A stretch of DNA of 64,000 nt from Rhodocyclaceae bacterium (GTDB taxonomy: Bacteria; Pseudomonadota; Gammaproteobacteria; Burkholderiales; Rhodocyclaceae). The notes under the pieces are model-generated. The model saw only the letters and a program-made list of their open reading frames with translations. It had not been told where the DNA came from and ran no database searches. Of the stretch, positions 17,851 through 27,485 are shown one piece after another. A program made the translations under genes and the position numbers. Position 1 is the first letter of the stretch. Each line of letters opens with the position of its first letter. The stretch lies in NCBI GenBank assembly GCA_016704145.1, contig JADJAS010000007.1:1178001-1242000 (forward strand), written 5' to 3'.

Positions 17851-18237
17851 ATGCAACGCAACACCACGCCCTGCCCGTGCGGCAGCGGGAAATCGTTCGA
17901 CCCGTGCTGTGGCCGCCACCTCGCTGGCGAAGCGGCACCGACCGCCGAAGCGCTGATGCGCTCACGCTACAGCGCCTACGGGCTGTTGCGCGAGGATTAT
18001 CTGCTGGCCACCTGGCACCCCTCGAACCGGCCGAGGGAGCTTGGCCTTGCCCGCGATGCGCCGGTCAAGTGGCTCGGGCTGGAGGTGAAGCGCCACGAGC
18101 AGACGGATGCCGATCACGCCGTCGTCGAGTTCGTCGCCCGCTACAAGGTCAACGGCCGCGCCCAGCGCCTGCACGAGATCAGCCGCTTCGTGCGCGAAGA
18201 CGGGCGCTGGCTGTATGTGGATGGCGATCTGCCGTGA
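17851..18237 (+). CDS. YchJ-family SEC-C motif protein (UPF0225)
   Basis: 128 aa. The N-terminal zinc-binding SEC-C motif reads CPCGSGKSFDPCCGR, followed by the NTF2-like YchJ domain with AEALMRSRYSAYGLL, YLLATWHPSNRP and the C-terminal HEISRFVREDGRWLYVDGD. Length and motif order match the UPF0225 family, of unknown function. It is a single gene next to the divergent rRNA methyltransferase. Confidence 0.85.
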   Translation: MQRNTTPCPCGSGKSFDPCCGRHLAGEAAPTAEALMRSRYSAYGLLREDYLLATWHPSNRPRELGLARDAPVKWLGLEVKRHEQTDADHAVVEFVARYKVNGRAQRLHEISRFVREDGRWLYVDGDLP

Positions 18238-18285
18238 GCAGGATGTAGCTCGCGCCCGGGTGCTCGACCGAAACGGTCCTGGCGG

Positions 18286-18840
18286 CTACTTGCCGATCCT
18301 CGCGGCCGTCGCGGCGATGCGCTGACCGAACAGTTTCGCCGTTTCCAGGTCGCCGGGCGGCATTTCGTCGGGGCTGGCGTCGGACGGCGATTGCGCCATG
18401 GCGCCGCTGAACGAGCCGAGGTAGTTGATGTCGTTGCGTTGGGCCGCCTTGGTGTTGGCCGGCAACAGGGCCGGGCCGACCCAAAGACCGCCATGCTGCA
18501 TGGCCAGCGTGAACAAGTAGTGCAGGGTCGACACCTTGTCGCCGTTCATGGATGCGCTGTTGGTGAAGCCGGCGAACAGCTTGTCCTTCCACTTCTGCGC
18601 GAACCAGGCCTTGCTCGAAGCGTCGGCGAACTTCTTGAACTGCCAGCTGACGCTGCCCATGTAGGTCGGGCTGCCCATGACGATGGCGTCGGCGGCGTCG
18701 AGCGTCGCCCAGTCGGCGTCGGTGATGTTGCCCTCGGCGTCGATGGCGATCAGTTGGGCGCCGGCGCCTTCGGCGACGGCCCGTGCCATGCGCTGGGTGT
18801 GGCCGTAGCCGGAATGGAATACCACCGCGATCTTGCTCAT
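18286..18840 (-). CDS. flavodoxin/NAD(P)H:quinone oxidoreductase (WrbA-like)
   Basis: 184 aa. The FMN phosphate-binding loop is HSGYGHTQRMA, the central loop SPTYMGSVSWQFKKF and the flavin-contact region GFTNSASMNGDK. These are the marks of the WrbA/flavodoxin fold, which reduces quinones with two electrons. The start (ATG at 18840) lies one base beyond the stop of the deleted dioxygenase, and its AGGAG ribosome site sits inside that pseudogene. The two therefore once formed a translationally coupled operon. Confidence 0.85.
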   Translation of the reverse strand: MSKIAVVFHSGYGHTQRMARAVAEGAGAQLIAIDAEGNITDADWATLDAADAIVMGSPTYMGSVSWQFKKFADASSKAWFAQKWKDKLFAGFTNSASMNGDKVSTLHYLFTLAMQHGGLWVGPALLPANTKAAQRNDINYLGSFSGAMAQSPSDASPDEMPPGDLETAKLFGQRIAATAARIGK

Positions 18841-18841
18841 G

Positions 18842-19235
18842 TCATTGCGCTCCTTGCTTGGTTGAATTCCCGATTGGATCGGGGCTGGCTTCGTGCGAGC
18901 GCGTGAACGCGTAGGCGTCCATCGCGATCACGTAATCGTCGATGCCGGCATGGCAGCGCTCCGCCCTGGCCGCGCCGGTGCCGGCGCCAAGGGCGACGAA
19001 CAGCGGCAACAGGTGTTCCTCGGTCGGCTGCGCCCGCGTGGCGGCGGGCGCCTGGCGGCGGTAGTCGAGCAGCGCGTCGAGGTCACCGGCGGCCAGGCGG
19101 TCGGCGATCCAGTCGACAAATTCGCGCACGTAGGCCGGCCTGCGCCGCCAGCGCCGCGCCGGCGGCCCCCGGCCGCAGCGCGAACGTCGGCGCGCCGTGG
19201 GGTACGAACAGACTGGGCAGGGCGGTGTTGATCAT
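18842..19235 (-). pseudogene. 4,5-DOPA/LigB-type extradiol dioxygenase, internally deleted and frameshifted
   Basis: The ATG at 19235, with GGAG 6 nt upstream, starts a typical family N-terminus (INTALPSLFVPHGAPTFALR) carrying the first metal-ligand His. After about 30 codons the frame switches. From about 19138 another frame gives the family C-terminus (PAYVREFVDWIADRL, TEEHLLPLFVALGA, AMDAYAF) to the stop at 18842. About 130 middle residues are missing compared with the usual 260-residue protein, including most of the active site. Both ends join without intervening sequence, so a deletion of roughly 380-400 bp with loss of frame explains it. The downstream flavodoxin start and the divergent LysR are intact. 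Confidence 0.75.
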
Positions 19236-19321
19236 GGGCTCCGTCAATCCTGGGTCGTTTTCGATGGATGCACTTTATTCGCCTGGATTAACACAGAAAA
19301 GGCCATAACCAAAAAATCTTC

Positions 19322-19338
19322 ATTGCGAAAGTGACAAT
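19322..19338. promoter_or_regulatory. candidate LysR binding site ATTG-N9-CAAT
   Basis: ATTG and CAAT are separated by 9 nt directly before the ATG of the LysR gene, which fits the T-N11-A LysR motif and would allow autoregulation. Positional evidence only. Confidence 0.3.
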
Positions 19339-19339
19339 A

Positions 19340-20218
19340 ATGGATCGCCTGGGCGCCATGCAGCTGTTCGTTCGCGTTGCCGAGCTGGGCAGCTTCGCCG
19401 CCGTGGCCAAGCAGTTGAACGCCGCGCCCTCGGTGGTGACGCGGCAAGTCGCCGCGCTGGAGGCGCATCTCGGCTGCAAGCTGATGGAGCGCAGCACGCG
19501 CCGATTGCGGCTGACGTCGTCGGGAGCGGACTATCTCGAGCAATGCCGGGTCATCCTTAACCTGGTCGAGGTCGCCGAGACGGACATCGCGGCGGCGCGT
19601 CAGGCGCCGCGTGGCCATGTCCGCATGAGCCTGCCGCTCGCCTTCGGCACGCGGCGTGTGGCGCCCCTGCTGCTGGAGTTTGCCCGCCGTCATCCCGAGG
19701 TCAGCCTCGACATGGAGTACAGCGACAAGCCGCAGAACCTGATCGAGGAGGGCATCGATTTTTCGATCCGCATCACCACCCGGCTCGCGGCGGGCGACAT
19801 TGCGCGCAAGCTCGGCATCAGTCGCATGAAGACCGTCGCGGCGCCGGCCTACCTGGCGCGCCACGGTCGGCCGCGCCTGCCGGCCGAGCTCGCGCATCAC
19901 GAATTGCTCGGCTACACCTATGCGATGGCGGGCCAGCTACGGTTTCTGGTGGATGGCCGCGCGGAAAACGTCCCGGTGCGCGGCCGCCTCAACGCCAACA
20001 ATGGCACGATACTCGCGGAGGCGGCCGCGCAAGGTCTCGGCGTTTACATCGGACCGGATTTCATCGTCGACGAATTCATCGAAGCCGGCCGCCTGGACTG
20101 GCTACTCGCCGAACATCCGCTGCCGGAACTCGGCATCCATGCCGTGCTGCCCAGCAATCGCCAGGTTCCGCACCGGGTTCGCGTGTTGATCGATTTCCTC
20201 GCCGAGCGGCTGCGCTGA
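19340..20218 (+). CDS. LysR-family transcriptional regulator
   Basis: 292 aa from the ATG at 19340; a GTG three codons upstream is an alternative. The N-terminal winged HTH is FAAVAKQLNAAPSVVTRQVAALEAHLG, followed by the LysR effector domain (HVRMSLPLAFGTRRVAPLL). It belongs to the DmlR/AaeR-like branch, typical of regulators of small redox operons. It is divergent from the flavodoxin and deleted-dioxygenase pair, its probable target. Confidence 0.85.
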   Translation: MDRLGAMQLFVRVAELGSFAAVAKQLNAAPSVVTRQVAALEAHLGCKLMERSTRRLRLTSSGADYLEQCRVILNLVEVAETDIAAARQAPRGHVRMSLPLAFGTRRVAPLLLEFARRHPEVSLDMEYSDKPQNLIEEGIDFSIRITTRLAAGDIARKLGISRMKTVAAPAYLARHGRPRLPAELAHHELLGYTYAMAGQLRFLVDGRAENVPVRGRLNANNGTILAEAAAQGLGVYIGPDFIVDEFIEAGRLDWLLAEHPLPELGIHAVLPSNRQVPHRVRVLIDFLAERLR

Positions 20219-20285
20219 AATCCCTTGGCCCTGGCCGCCACGGCGGGGGCATTCGCGTGCATAATAATGCCTGTTGGATAGTTGC

Positions 20286-20310
20286 CGCACCGCACCGCAC
20301 CGCACCGCAC
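20286..20310 (+). repeat. pentanucleotide tandem repeat (CGCAC)x5
   Basis: Five perfect CGCAC units start 74 bp before the ATG of the HDOD gene. They probably lie in its promoter or 5' leader. A unit of five bases outside the coding region could change promoter or leader spacing if copy number varies. Confidence 0.9.
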
Positions 20311-20359
20311 CAGTCGCCGGGGGCGACCGCTCCGGGGTTGGTCACGTCGAGGATGAAAG

Positions 20360-21196
20360 ATGTCCGCAGAAGTTTCCCGGGAAAGCATCGAACAGCTGCT
20401 CAAGCAAGTCACGATTCCCCCGCGCCCAGCGCTGCTGATCGAGCTCGACCGGGAATTGGGCGGTGCCGAGCCCGATTTCCGGGCGGTCGCGGCGCTGGTC
20501 GGCAAGGACGTCGGTATCTCCGCCGCCATGCTGAAGACCTTGAACTCGCCGTTGTTCGCATTGCGATCGAAAATCGGCAACGTGACGCAAGCGGTGCAGT
20601 TGCTGGGTATGCGCAACGTTCGCAACATCGTCACCGGCCTGATGCTGCGCAACATGGTCGGCGCCGGCCAAAATCTTGAGCGGTTCTGGGACAGCGCCGA
20701 GAAGGTCGCCGCGATCAATGCCTACCTGTGCTCCATCCTGCCCAAGACGCCGCGCGACGAGGCCTACACCTTCGGCCTGTTCCGCGACTGCGGCATTCCC
20801 ATCCTGATGCAGCGCTTTCCCGAATACCGCGACACACTGAAGCGCGCGGCGGGCGACGATCGGCCGATGCCGGTCGTCGAGGACGAACGGCACGGCACCA
20901 ATCACGCCACGGTCGGCTACATGGTGGCGCGTTCGTGGGGATTGTCCGACGCCATCTGCCAGTCGATCCTGCGTCACCATGATATCGACATGATCAACGG
21001 CAAGGACAGCACCGTGCCGCTCGCGCACACGCTGGTCGCCATCAATTTCTTCGCCGAACACCTCAACGACACGATGCTGCGCATGCGCCAGGACAGCCAA
21101 TGGGAGCTTCATGGCGAAATGGTGCTCGACTATCTCGGCATTACGCACAAGGAGTACGTCGAGATTCAGGATGACGTGATGGGGCTAGGCGCCTGA
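20360..21196 (+). CDS. HDOD-domain signalling protein
   Basis: 278 aa, ATG at 20360 with GAGGA upstream. The HDOD domain spans about residues 18-215: IPPRPALLIELDRELG, ISAAMLKTLNSPLFALRSKIGNVTQAVQLLGMRNVRNIV, and HATVGYMVARSWGLSDAICQSILRHHD. HDOD proteins are HD-domain relatives that generally lack catalytic metal residues and act as scaffolds in c-di-GMP or two-component signalling. No receiver or output domain is attached. It stands alone between a LysR gene and an ORF6N remnant. Confidence 0.85.
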   Translation: MSAEVSRESIEQLLKQVTIPPRPALLIELDRELGGAEPDFRAVAALVGKDVGISAAMLKTLNSPLFALRSKIGNVTQAVQLLGMRNVRNIVTGLMLRNMVGAGQNLERFWDSAEKVAAINAYLCSILPKTPRDEAYTFGLFRDCGIPILMQRFPEYRDTLKRAAGDDRPMPVVEDERHGTNHATVGYMVARSWGLSDAICQSILRHHDIDMINGKDSTVPLAHTLVAINFFAEHLNDTMLRMRQDSQWELHGEMVLDYLGITHKEYVEIQDDVMGLGA

Positions 21197-21214
21197 GCCT
21201 CCGTTCGTCCGGCC

Positions 21215-21532
21215 TTGCCCCGCACGACGCGCCGCCTGGCGGAAGTCGCCCATTTCGTGGAGTTCCTGGCGGCGACGGTGCTCAGCAGCCCGCGCGCCGT
21301 CGAGGTGTCGATTTACGTGGTGCGCGCTTTCGTGCAGTTGCGCGAGTTGCTCGCCGGCTACAAGGAACTGGCCAAGCGCCTCGATCAACTGGAAGCCCGC
21401 ATGGAGCGCAAGCTCATGACCCAGGATCAGGCCATCGCCGGCATCCTCGATGCCATCCACCAATTGATGGCGCCACCGCCAGCACCGAAGAAACGGCCCA
21501 TCGGCTTCGTCACCGGCGAGGAGAAGAAGTAA
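21215..21532 (+). pseudogene. C-terminal remnant of an ORF6N-domain (phage-type) protein
   Basis: The frame runs from a TTG to the stop at 21532. After about 20 unrelated-looking residues it reads LAATVLSSPRAVEVSIYVVRAFVQLREL, then a coiled segment and the tail KKRPIGFV. This is the typical C-terminal half of ORF6N-domain proteins carried by prophages and islands. The N-terminal DNA-binding half is missing: the frame begins 18 bp after the HDOD stop. The most likely reading is a leftover of an integrated element, although a short product could still be made. Confidence 0.6.
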
Positions 21533-21540
21533 CAGCATGA

Positions 21541-21559
21541 AGGGCCGCATAGCGGCCCT
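21541..21559. terminator. hairpin after the ORF6N remnant
   Basis: AGGGCCGC and GCGGCCCT form an 8-bp perfect stem with a 3-nt loop just after the stop. The following TTCTC is a weak T-run, so termination is plausible but not certain. Confidence 0.5.
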
Positions 21560-21576
21560 TCTCGATTCAGCAGCTA

Positions 21577-21594
21577 TCCGCCTGAAAAGGCGGA
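21577..21594. terminator. second hairpin, no T-run
   Basis: TCCGCCT, GAAA loop and AGGCGGA make a perfect 7-bp stem with a stable tetraloop. It lies just past the stop of the small minus-strand frame ending at 21607, so it could serve as that frame's terminator or a transcript-end structure. There is no T-tract on either strand. Confidence 0.35.
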
Positions 21595-21606
21595 CGGGGT
21601 GCGGCT

Positions 21607-21765
21607 TTACGAGTTATTCCAAGTCTTCGAACCTGGCCCCTTATCGCACAAGCGCGGCCCATAGGTGGTCTGGGTGAAGCGGTTCAAGGTGTTGTGGTCG
21701 AGGGTGGTGGGCGGCAGACTGGGAGCGGCTGTTAAGAGTACATATCGCACGATGAGAGAATTCAT
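21607..21765 (-). CDS. possible small protein of 52 aa, unrecognised
   Basis: An ATG at 21765 preceded by GGTAAGG opens a 52-codon frame that starts MNSLIVRYVLLTAAPS and continues through LDHNTLNRFTQTTYG to end WNNS. The N-terminus looks weakly hydrophobic; no family is recognised. A perfect hairpin follows its stop. It could also be decayed coding sequence belonging to the same broken element as the ORF6N remnant. The rest of the 279-bp gap (21533-21811) shows nothing else. Confidence 0.3.
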   Translation of the reverse strand: MNSLIVRYVLLTAAPSLPPTTLDHNTLNRFTQTTYGPRLCDKGPGSKTWNNS

Positions 21766-21811
21766 GCCTTACCTTCAATTTCCGGGGGGATTACCCTGCC
21801 ACATCAGAAAG

Positions 21812-22381
21812 TCATTGGATTAGCCTGACACGGACATCGTCAATACAACCAGTACCTGCATCGAGTAGCGTGGCGCTGATGCCAATCAGCGTCGTGCTAT
21901 CGGGAATCACTGTACGAACGCTGACGGTTTGCCAGTCTCGATCGCCCGAAAGAGGAGAAGAACGGACTTGCCTGAGGATGGACGTCGGCAAAGTACGATG
22001 AACCTTGCCGATCATGTCGAGCATCAGTACCCAGCCATCGGGCCCCACTGCTTTCGTCTTCATGCGGGCAAGCAACTCGACTTCTTTTCCCGTCGGAATG
22101 TTGGTCAAAGGCATCTCTTGCCCGATCAGGCCGTAGGCCTCGTTCTTTGTCCGTCGTATGCAAAAAATAGAATTGCCCGGTTCACTCTTGTCTGGAACCA
22201 CTTTCATTTCGTAAGCAGGGTCGCCGGCGTGCTGTTCCAGTCTCCATCCAGGCACTGAATTGCCGACCATCGCTTGTTGAAAGTCGCCATTCCTTAGCGA
22301 TAGATCCTGGGCGCTCGCCATTGTGACGACACAAAGCAGACAGAGACTTGGTAACCAAGCCTGCATTTTTGATAAGGCCAT
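21812..22381 (-). CDS. secreted hypothetical protein with beta-sandwich-like character
   Basis: 189 aa from the ATG at 22381 (GAGGG 11 nt upstream); longer in-frame starts would lack the leader. The signal peptide is MALSKMQAWLPSLCLLCVV, cut near ASA-QD. The mature part begins LSLRNGDFQQAMVGNSVPGWRLEQ and later has GKEVELLARMKT, WQTVSVRTVIPDSTTLIGI and a terminal GCIDDVRVRLI. This pattern resembles carbohydrate-binding-like modules (NGDFE-type starts and IDDVRL-type ends). Base composition is visibly less GC-rich than the neighbours, suggesting transfer. Function unknown. Confidence 0.6.
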   Translation of the reverse strand: MALSKMQAWLPSLCLLCVVTMASAQDLSLRNGDFQQAMVGNSVPGWRLEQHAGDPAYEMKVVPDKSEPGNSIFCIRRTKNEAYGLIGQEMPLTNIPTGKEVELLARMKTKAVGPDGWVLMLDMIGKVHRTLPTSILRQVRSSPLSGDRDWQTVSVRTVIPDSTTLIGISATLLDAGTGCIDDVRVRLIQ

Positions 22382-22412
22382 ATTCGAAAATCCCTCAAGA
22401 GAATGGAATGCG

Positions 22413-23714
22413 TTAGGGATAAATAGTCGGATTGGCCTCGCTCCGCTCCAGCTCAACCGCCGCCGCCAGCAAGGCCAGCCGTGCAACCACGCCATAGGCG
22501 TAGAAGCGGTTGGGTGGCGCATCGGGCGCCTGCGCCTGATCGGGCAGCGTGCAGCCGGTGTCGAAGGCCAGCGGCTCGAAACGCATGCCGGGCGCGTTGA
22601 GGTTTTCGTCGACGCCGCGCTGGGTGTTCACTCGGTAGAAGCCGCCGACCACGTAGCGGTCGATCATGTACACCACCGGCTCGGCGGTGCCGGCGGCGAC
22701 GCGCTCGACGGTCGGCACGCCTTCCTGGATCATCACCTCGGTGACTTGCAGGCCTTCCTTGCCCACCGCCATTTTGTTGCGCTGGCGGCGGTTGAGGTCC
22801 TTGACTTCGCTGGCGTCCTTCACGGTCATGATGCCCATGCCATAGGTGCCGGCGTCGGCCTTGACGATGACGAAGGGCTCGCGGTCGATGCCGTTCTCGC
22901 GATACTTGGCGCGGATGCGGTAGAGCAGCGTATCCACCTGCGCGGTCAGGCACTCCTCGCCCGTGCGTTCGTGGAAATTGATCTGGCCGCAGACCTCGAA
23001 CTCGGGATCGATCAGCCACGGGTCGATGCCGATCTCCCTGGCGAAGGCCAGCGCCACGTCGCGATAGGCCGCGAAGTGGCGCGACTTGCGGCGCACGTGC
23101 CAGCCGGCGGAGAGCGGCGGAATGACGAACTGCTCGTGCAAGTCCTTGAGCATCTCCGGTACACCAGCCGAAAGGTCGTTGTTGAGCAGCACGGCGCACG
23201 GGTCGAAACCTGCCAGGCCGAGCCGCCGGCCGCTCGGGCCCAGCCGCTTGAGCGGCTCAAGCGTCAGCGTCTGCCCGTCCGGAAGATCGAGCGTGGTCGG
23301 CGTCGTGATCTCGGGCAGCAATGAGCCAACCCGCACGTCGAGGCCGGTGTGGCGCAGGATCGCCGCCAGCCGCGCCACGTTGGTCAGGTAGAACTGGTTG
23401 CGCGTGTGGTTCTCGGGCACCAGCAGCAGGTTCTTGGCTTCCGGGCAGATCTTCTCGATGGCCGTCTGCGCGGCATGCACCGAGAGCGGCAGGAAGGCCG
23501 GATTGAGGTTGTTGAAGCCGCCGGGGAAAAGGTTGGTATCCACGGGCGCCAACTTGAAGCCGGCATTGCGCAGGTCGACCGAGGCATAGAACGGCGGCGT
23601 GTGCTCCAGCCACTGGCCGCGCAGCCAGCGTTCGATGGTGGTTTCGGCTTCGAGGAAGCGGCGCTCGAGTTCGAGTAGCGGGCCGGTGAGGGCGGTGGTG
23701 AGATGCGGAACCAT
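22413..23714 (-). CDS. gshA: glutamate--cysteine ligase, proteobacterial GshA type (PF08886)
   Basis: 433 aa. It makes gamma-glutamylcysteine from glutamate, cysteine and ATP, the first step of glutathione synthesis. The sequence matches the betaproteobacterial GshA family unrelated to E. coli GshA: ASVDLRNAGFKLAPVDTNLFPGGFNNLN near the N-terminus is its signature, followed by LLVPENHTRNQFYL, the nucleotide-binding VIVKADAGTYGMGIMTVKD and the C-terminal VGGFYRVNTQRG. Length is normal. The methylase gene ends 19 bp upstream on the same strand. Confidence 0.9.
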   Translation of the reverse strand: MVPHLTTALTGPLLELERRFLEAETTIERWLRGQWLEHTPPFYASVDLRNAGFKLAPVDTNLFPGGFNNLNPAFLPLSVHAAQTAIEKICPEAKNLLLVPENHTRNQFYLTNVARLAAILRHTGLDVRVGSLLPEITTPTTLDLPDGQTLTLEPLKRLGPSGRRLGLAGFDPCAVLLNNDLSAGVPEMLKDLHEQFVIPPLSAGWHVRRKSRHFAAYRDVALAFAREIGIDPWLIDPEFEVCGQINFHERTGEECLTAQVDTLLYRIRAKYRENGIDREPFVIVKADAGTYGMGIMTVKDASEVKDLNRRQRNKMAVGKEGLQVTEVMIQEGVPTVERVAAGTAEPVVYMIDRYVVGGFYRVNTQRGVDENLNAPGMRFEPLAFDTGCTLPDQAQAPDAPPNRFYAYGVVARLALLAAAVELERSEANPTIYP

Positions 23715-23733
23715 GAGGCGAGTTTACACGAGG

Positions 23734-24942
23734 CTAGACCAGCCCCTCCACCTCGTAGGCGGCGAAGTCCTCCGGCAGCAGCGCGTTCTCCAGGCTGCGC
23801 TGCGCGAACAGGAAGCGGCCGTCGCAGACGAAACCCAGCTCGTGCCAGTCCACCTCGTTCAACATCAAAGTCAGCCGCGACAACGCGCCGGCATCGAGGT
23901 CGGCGCGATGGGGAAACAGCGCCAGCACCGAGCCGTCGTAGTTCTTGCAGTCGTTGAGGAAGAAGGGCGCGGCGTGCCGCGTCTTCTGGTTAACGTAGAT
24001 GCGCGGCCCGTCCGAGACATGGTGGCGGCGGCCCCATTTCCACCAGTTGTGCTCGTCGAATCTTGCGACGCGGCGCGCCAGCAGGCGCTCCTTGAACTGC
24101 TCCAGGCAAGGTAGCGGTGCGTCGAAGATCATGCGCCGCAGTTCGCCGGTCTGCGCCGTTTTCGAACAAACAAAGTCCTCGTTGCCGAGCTCGGCGTTGG
24201 TGAAAATGTCGTCGGCGCCCGAGACGGCACCGACCTTCACCGCGAAGACGCTCTTCAATGGCACGCTGTAGATGCCGTGGGTGAACATGATCTGGCCGAC
24301 GGTGCACACCGACCGGCGCCGGTCGGTCAGGCGGCGGCTCATGTTGCCCTTCTCGAAGCGCCAGATCGCGCAATTGGGCGTCACGCCCTCGAAGACACGC
24401 GTGTCGCCGAGATCCTCGAAATCCGTGATGGTGCCCTGGTCGAACAGCCAGGTGTTGAGCCGCGCCGCGCCGGTGGCCTTGAGGAAGTCGCGCGGCGTGA
24501 TGAAGATCAGCTCGCCGCCGGGCTTGAGATGGCGCACGCACTTCTCGATGAAGTGCAGATACAGGTTGGCGTGTCCGTCGAGCAGTTGGGTGGAGAAATG
24601 GCGGCGCGTCGTGGGCGGGATGTCGCGCGCTTTCACGTACGGCGGATTGCCGATGACAGTGTCGAACTTCTCGACCTCCGGATAGGTGAAGAAATCGGCG
24701 TTGAGCGCACCCTCGGGGCAATGCGCTGGATCGACCTCGATGGCCACCACGTCAGGGTAATGCGGCGGGATGCGGGCAACGAAGGCGCCGTCGCCGCAGG
24801 CCGGCTCGAGGACGCGGCCCTTGTTGCGGATCAGGGCGAGCATGCGCTCGACGATGGCGGGCGGCGTGAACACCTGGCCGCGCGTGGCGACGTCGCGGGC
24901 GGGTTTTTCGGGGGCGTGGCGGGGTTTTTCGGCGGCATTCAT
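23734..24942 (-). CDS. adenine-specific DNA methyltransferase (N6, Eco57I/TaqI-like), no nuclease seen
   Basis: 402 aa. SAM motif I is LEPACGDGAFV (about residue 44), and the catalytic motif IV NPPY lies in TVIGNPPYVKARDIPP (about residue 100). The first 30 residues carry GQVFTPPAIVERM, typical of gamma-class N6-adenine methyltransferases. The C-terminal half would recognise DNA. No restriction endonuclease or specificity subunit is nearby, so it may be an orphan methylase or act in gene regulation. Its start is only 16 bp from the divergent ABC-F start, so promoters must overlap the genes. Confidence 0.8.
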   Translation of the reverse strand: MNAAEKPRHAPEKPARDVATRGQVFTPPAIVERMLALIRNKGRVLEPACGDGAFVARIPPHYPDVVAIEVDPAHCPEGALNADFFTYPEVEKFDTVIGNPPYVKARDIPPTTRRHFSTQLLDGHANLYLHFIEKCVRHLKPGGELIFITPRDFLKATGAARLNTWLFDQGTITDFEDLGDTRVFEGVTPNCAIWRFEKGNMSRRLTDRRRSVCTVGQIMFTHGIYSVPLKSVFAVKVGAVSGADDIFTNAELGNEDFVCSKTAQTGELRRMIFDAPLPCLEQFKERLLARRVARFDEHNWWKWGRRHHVSDGPRIYVNQKTRHAAPFFLNDCKNYDGSVLALFPHRADLDAGALSRLTLMLNEVDWHELGFVCDGRFLFAQRSLENALLPEDFAAYEVEGLV

Positions 24943-24958
24943 GCTTGAATCCTAACCC

Positions 24959-26845
<1,887 letters not shown>

Positions 26846-26875
26846 AATCGCCCCTTTCCTGTTGGGAGTATTGCC

Positions 26876-27484
26876 GTGCAACTCGTCTGCCTCGACCTCG
26901 AGGGTGTGCTGGTCCCCGAAATCTGGATCGAATTCGCCGAGCGCACCGGCATTGCCGAACTGCGCCGCACCACGCGCGACGAGCCCGACTACGACAAGTT
27001 GATGAAGTACCGCCTGGGCCTGCTTGCCCAGCACAAGCTCGGCTTGCCCGACATCCAGAAGGTGATCGCCGACATGGGCCCGCTGCCAGGCGCGAAAGCC
27101 TTCCTGGACAGCCTGCGTCAGGATTACCAGGTGGTGATCCTCTCCGACACCTTCTACGAGTTCGCCATGCCGCTGATGCGCCAGCTCGGCATGCCGACGC
27201 TGTTCTGCCACAAGCTGGAAGCGAATGCCGAAGGCTTCCTGGTCAACTACCATCTGCGCATGCCGAACCAGAAGCGGGAAGCGGTCAAGCGCTTCAAGGA
27301 GCTCAACTTCAAGGTCATCGCCGGCGGCGATTCCTACAACGACACCGCCATGCTCGGCGAGGCGCATGCCGGCATCCTGTTCCACGCGCCCGAGAACGTC
27401 ATTCGCGAATTCCCGCGGTTCAAGGTCACCAACACCTACGCCGAGTTGCGCGCCGCCATCGACCAAGCGTCGGCAAGCATCTGA
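26876..27484 (+). CDS. thrH: bifunctional phosphoserine phosphatase/homoserine phosphotransferase ThrH
   Basis: 202 aa from a GTG with GGGAG upstream. HAD-superfamily enzyme: motif I CLDLEGVLVPE with the nucleophilic Asp, motif II ILSDTFYEF with Ser, and motif III GGDSYNDTAML. Length and the LEGVLVPE variant match ThrH of Pseudomonas, which dephosphorylates phosphoserine and can pass the phosphate to homoserine. It starts a two-gene unit with purU: the stop is one base before the purU ATG. Confidence 0.9.
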   Translation: MQLVCLDLEGVLVPEIWIEFAERTGIAELRRTTRDEPDYDKLMKYRLGLLAQHKLGLPDIQKVIADMGPLPGAKAFLDSLRQDYQVVILSDTFYEFAMPLMRQLGMPTLFCHKLEANAEGFLVNYHLRMPNQKREAVKRFKELNFKVIAGGDSYNDTAMLGEAHAGILFHAPENVIREFPRFKVTNTYAELRAAIDQASASI

Positions 27485-27485
27485 C

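Noticed and set aside
20286..20310. CRISPR-like repeats
   Set aside because: Units of 5 bp without spacers; a simple tandem repeat only.
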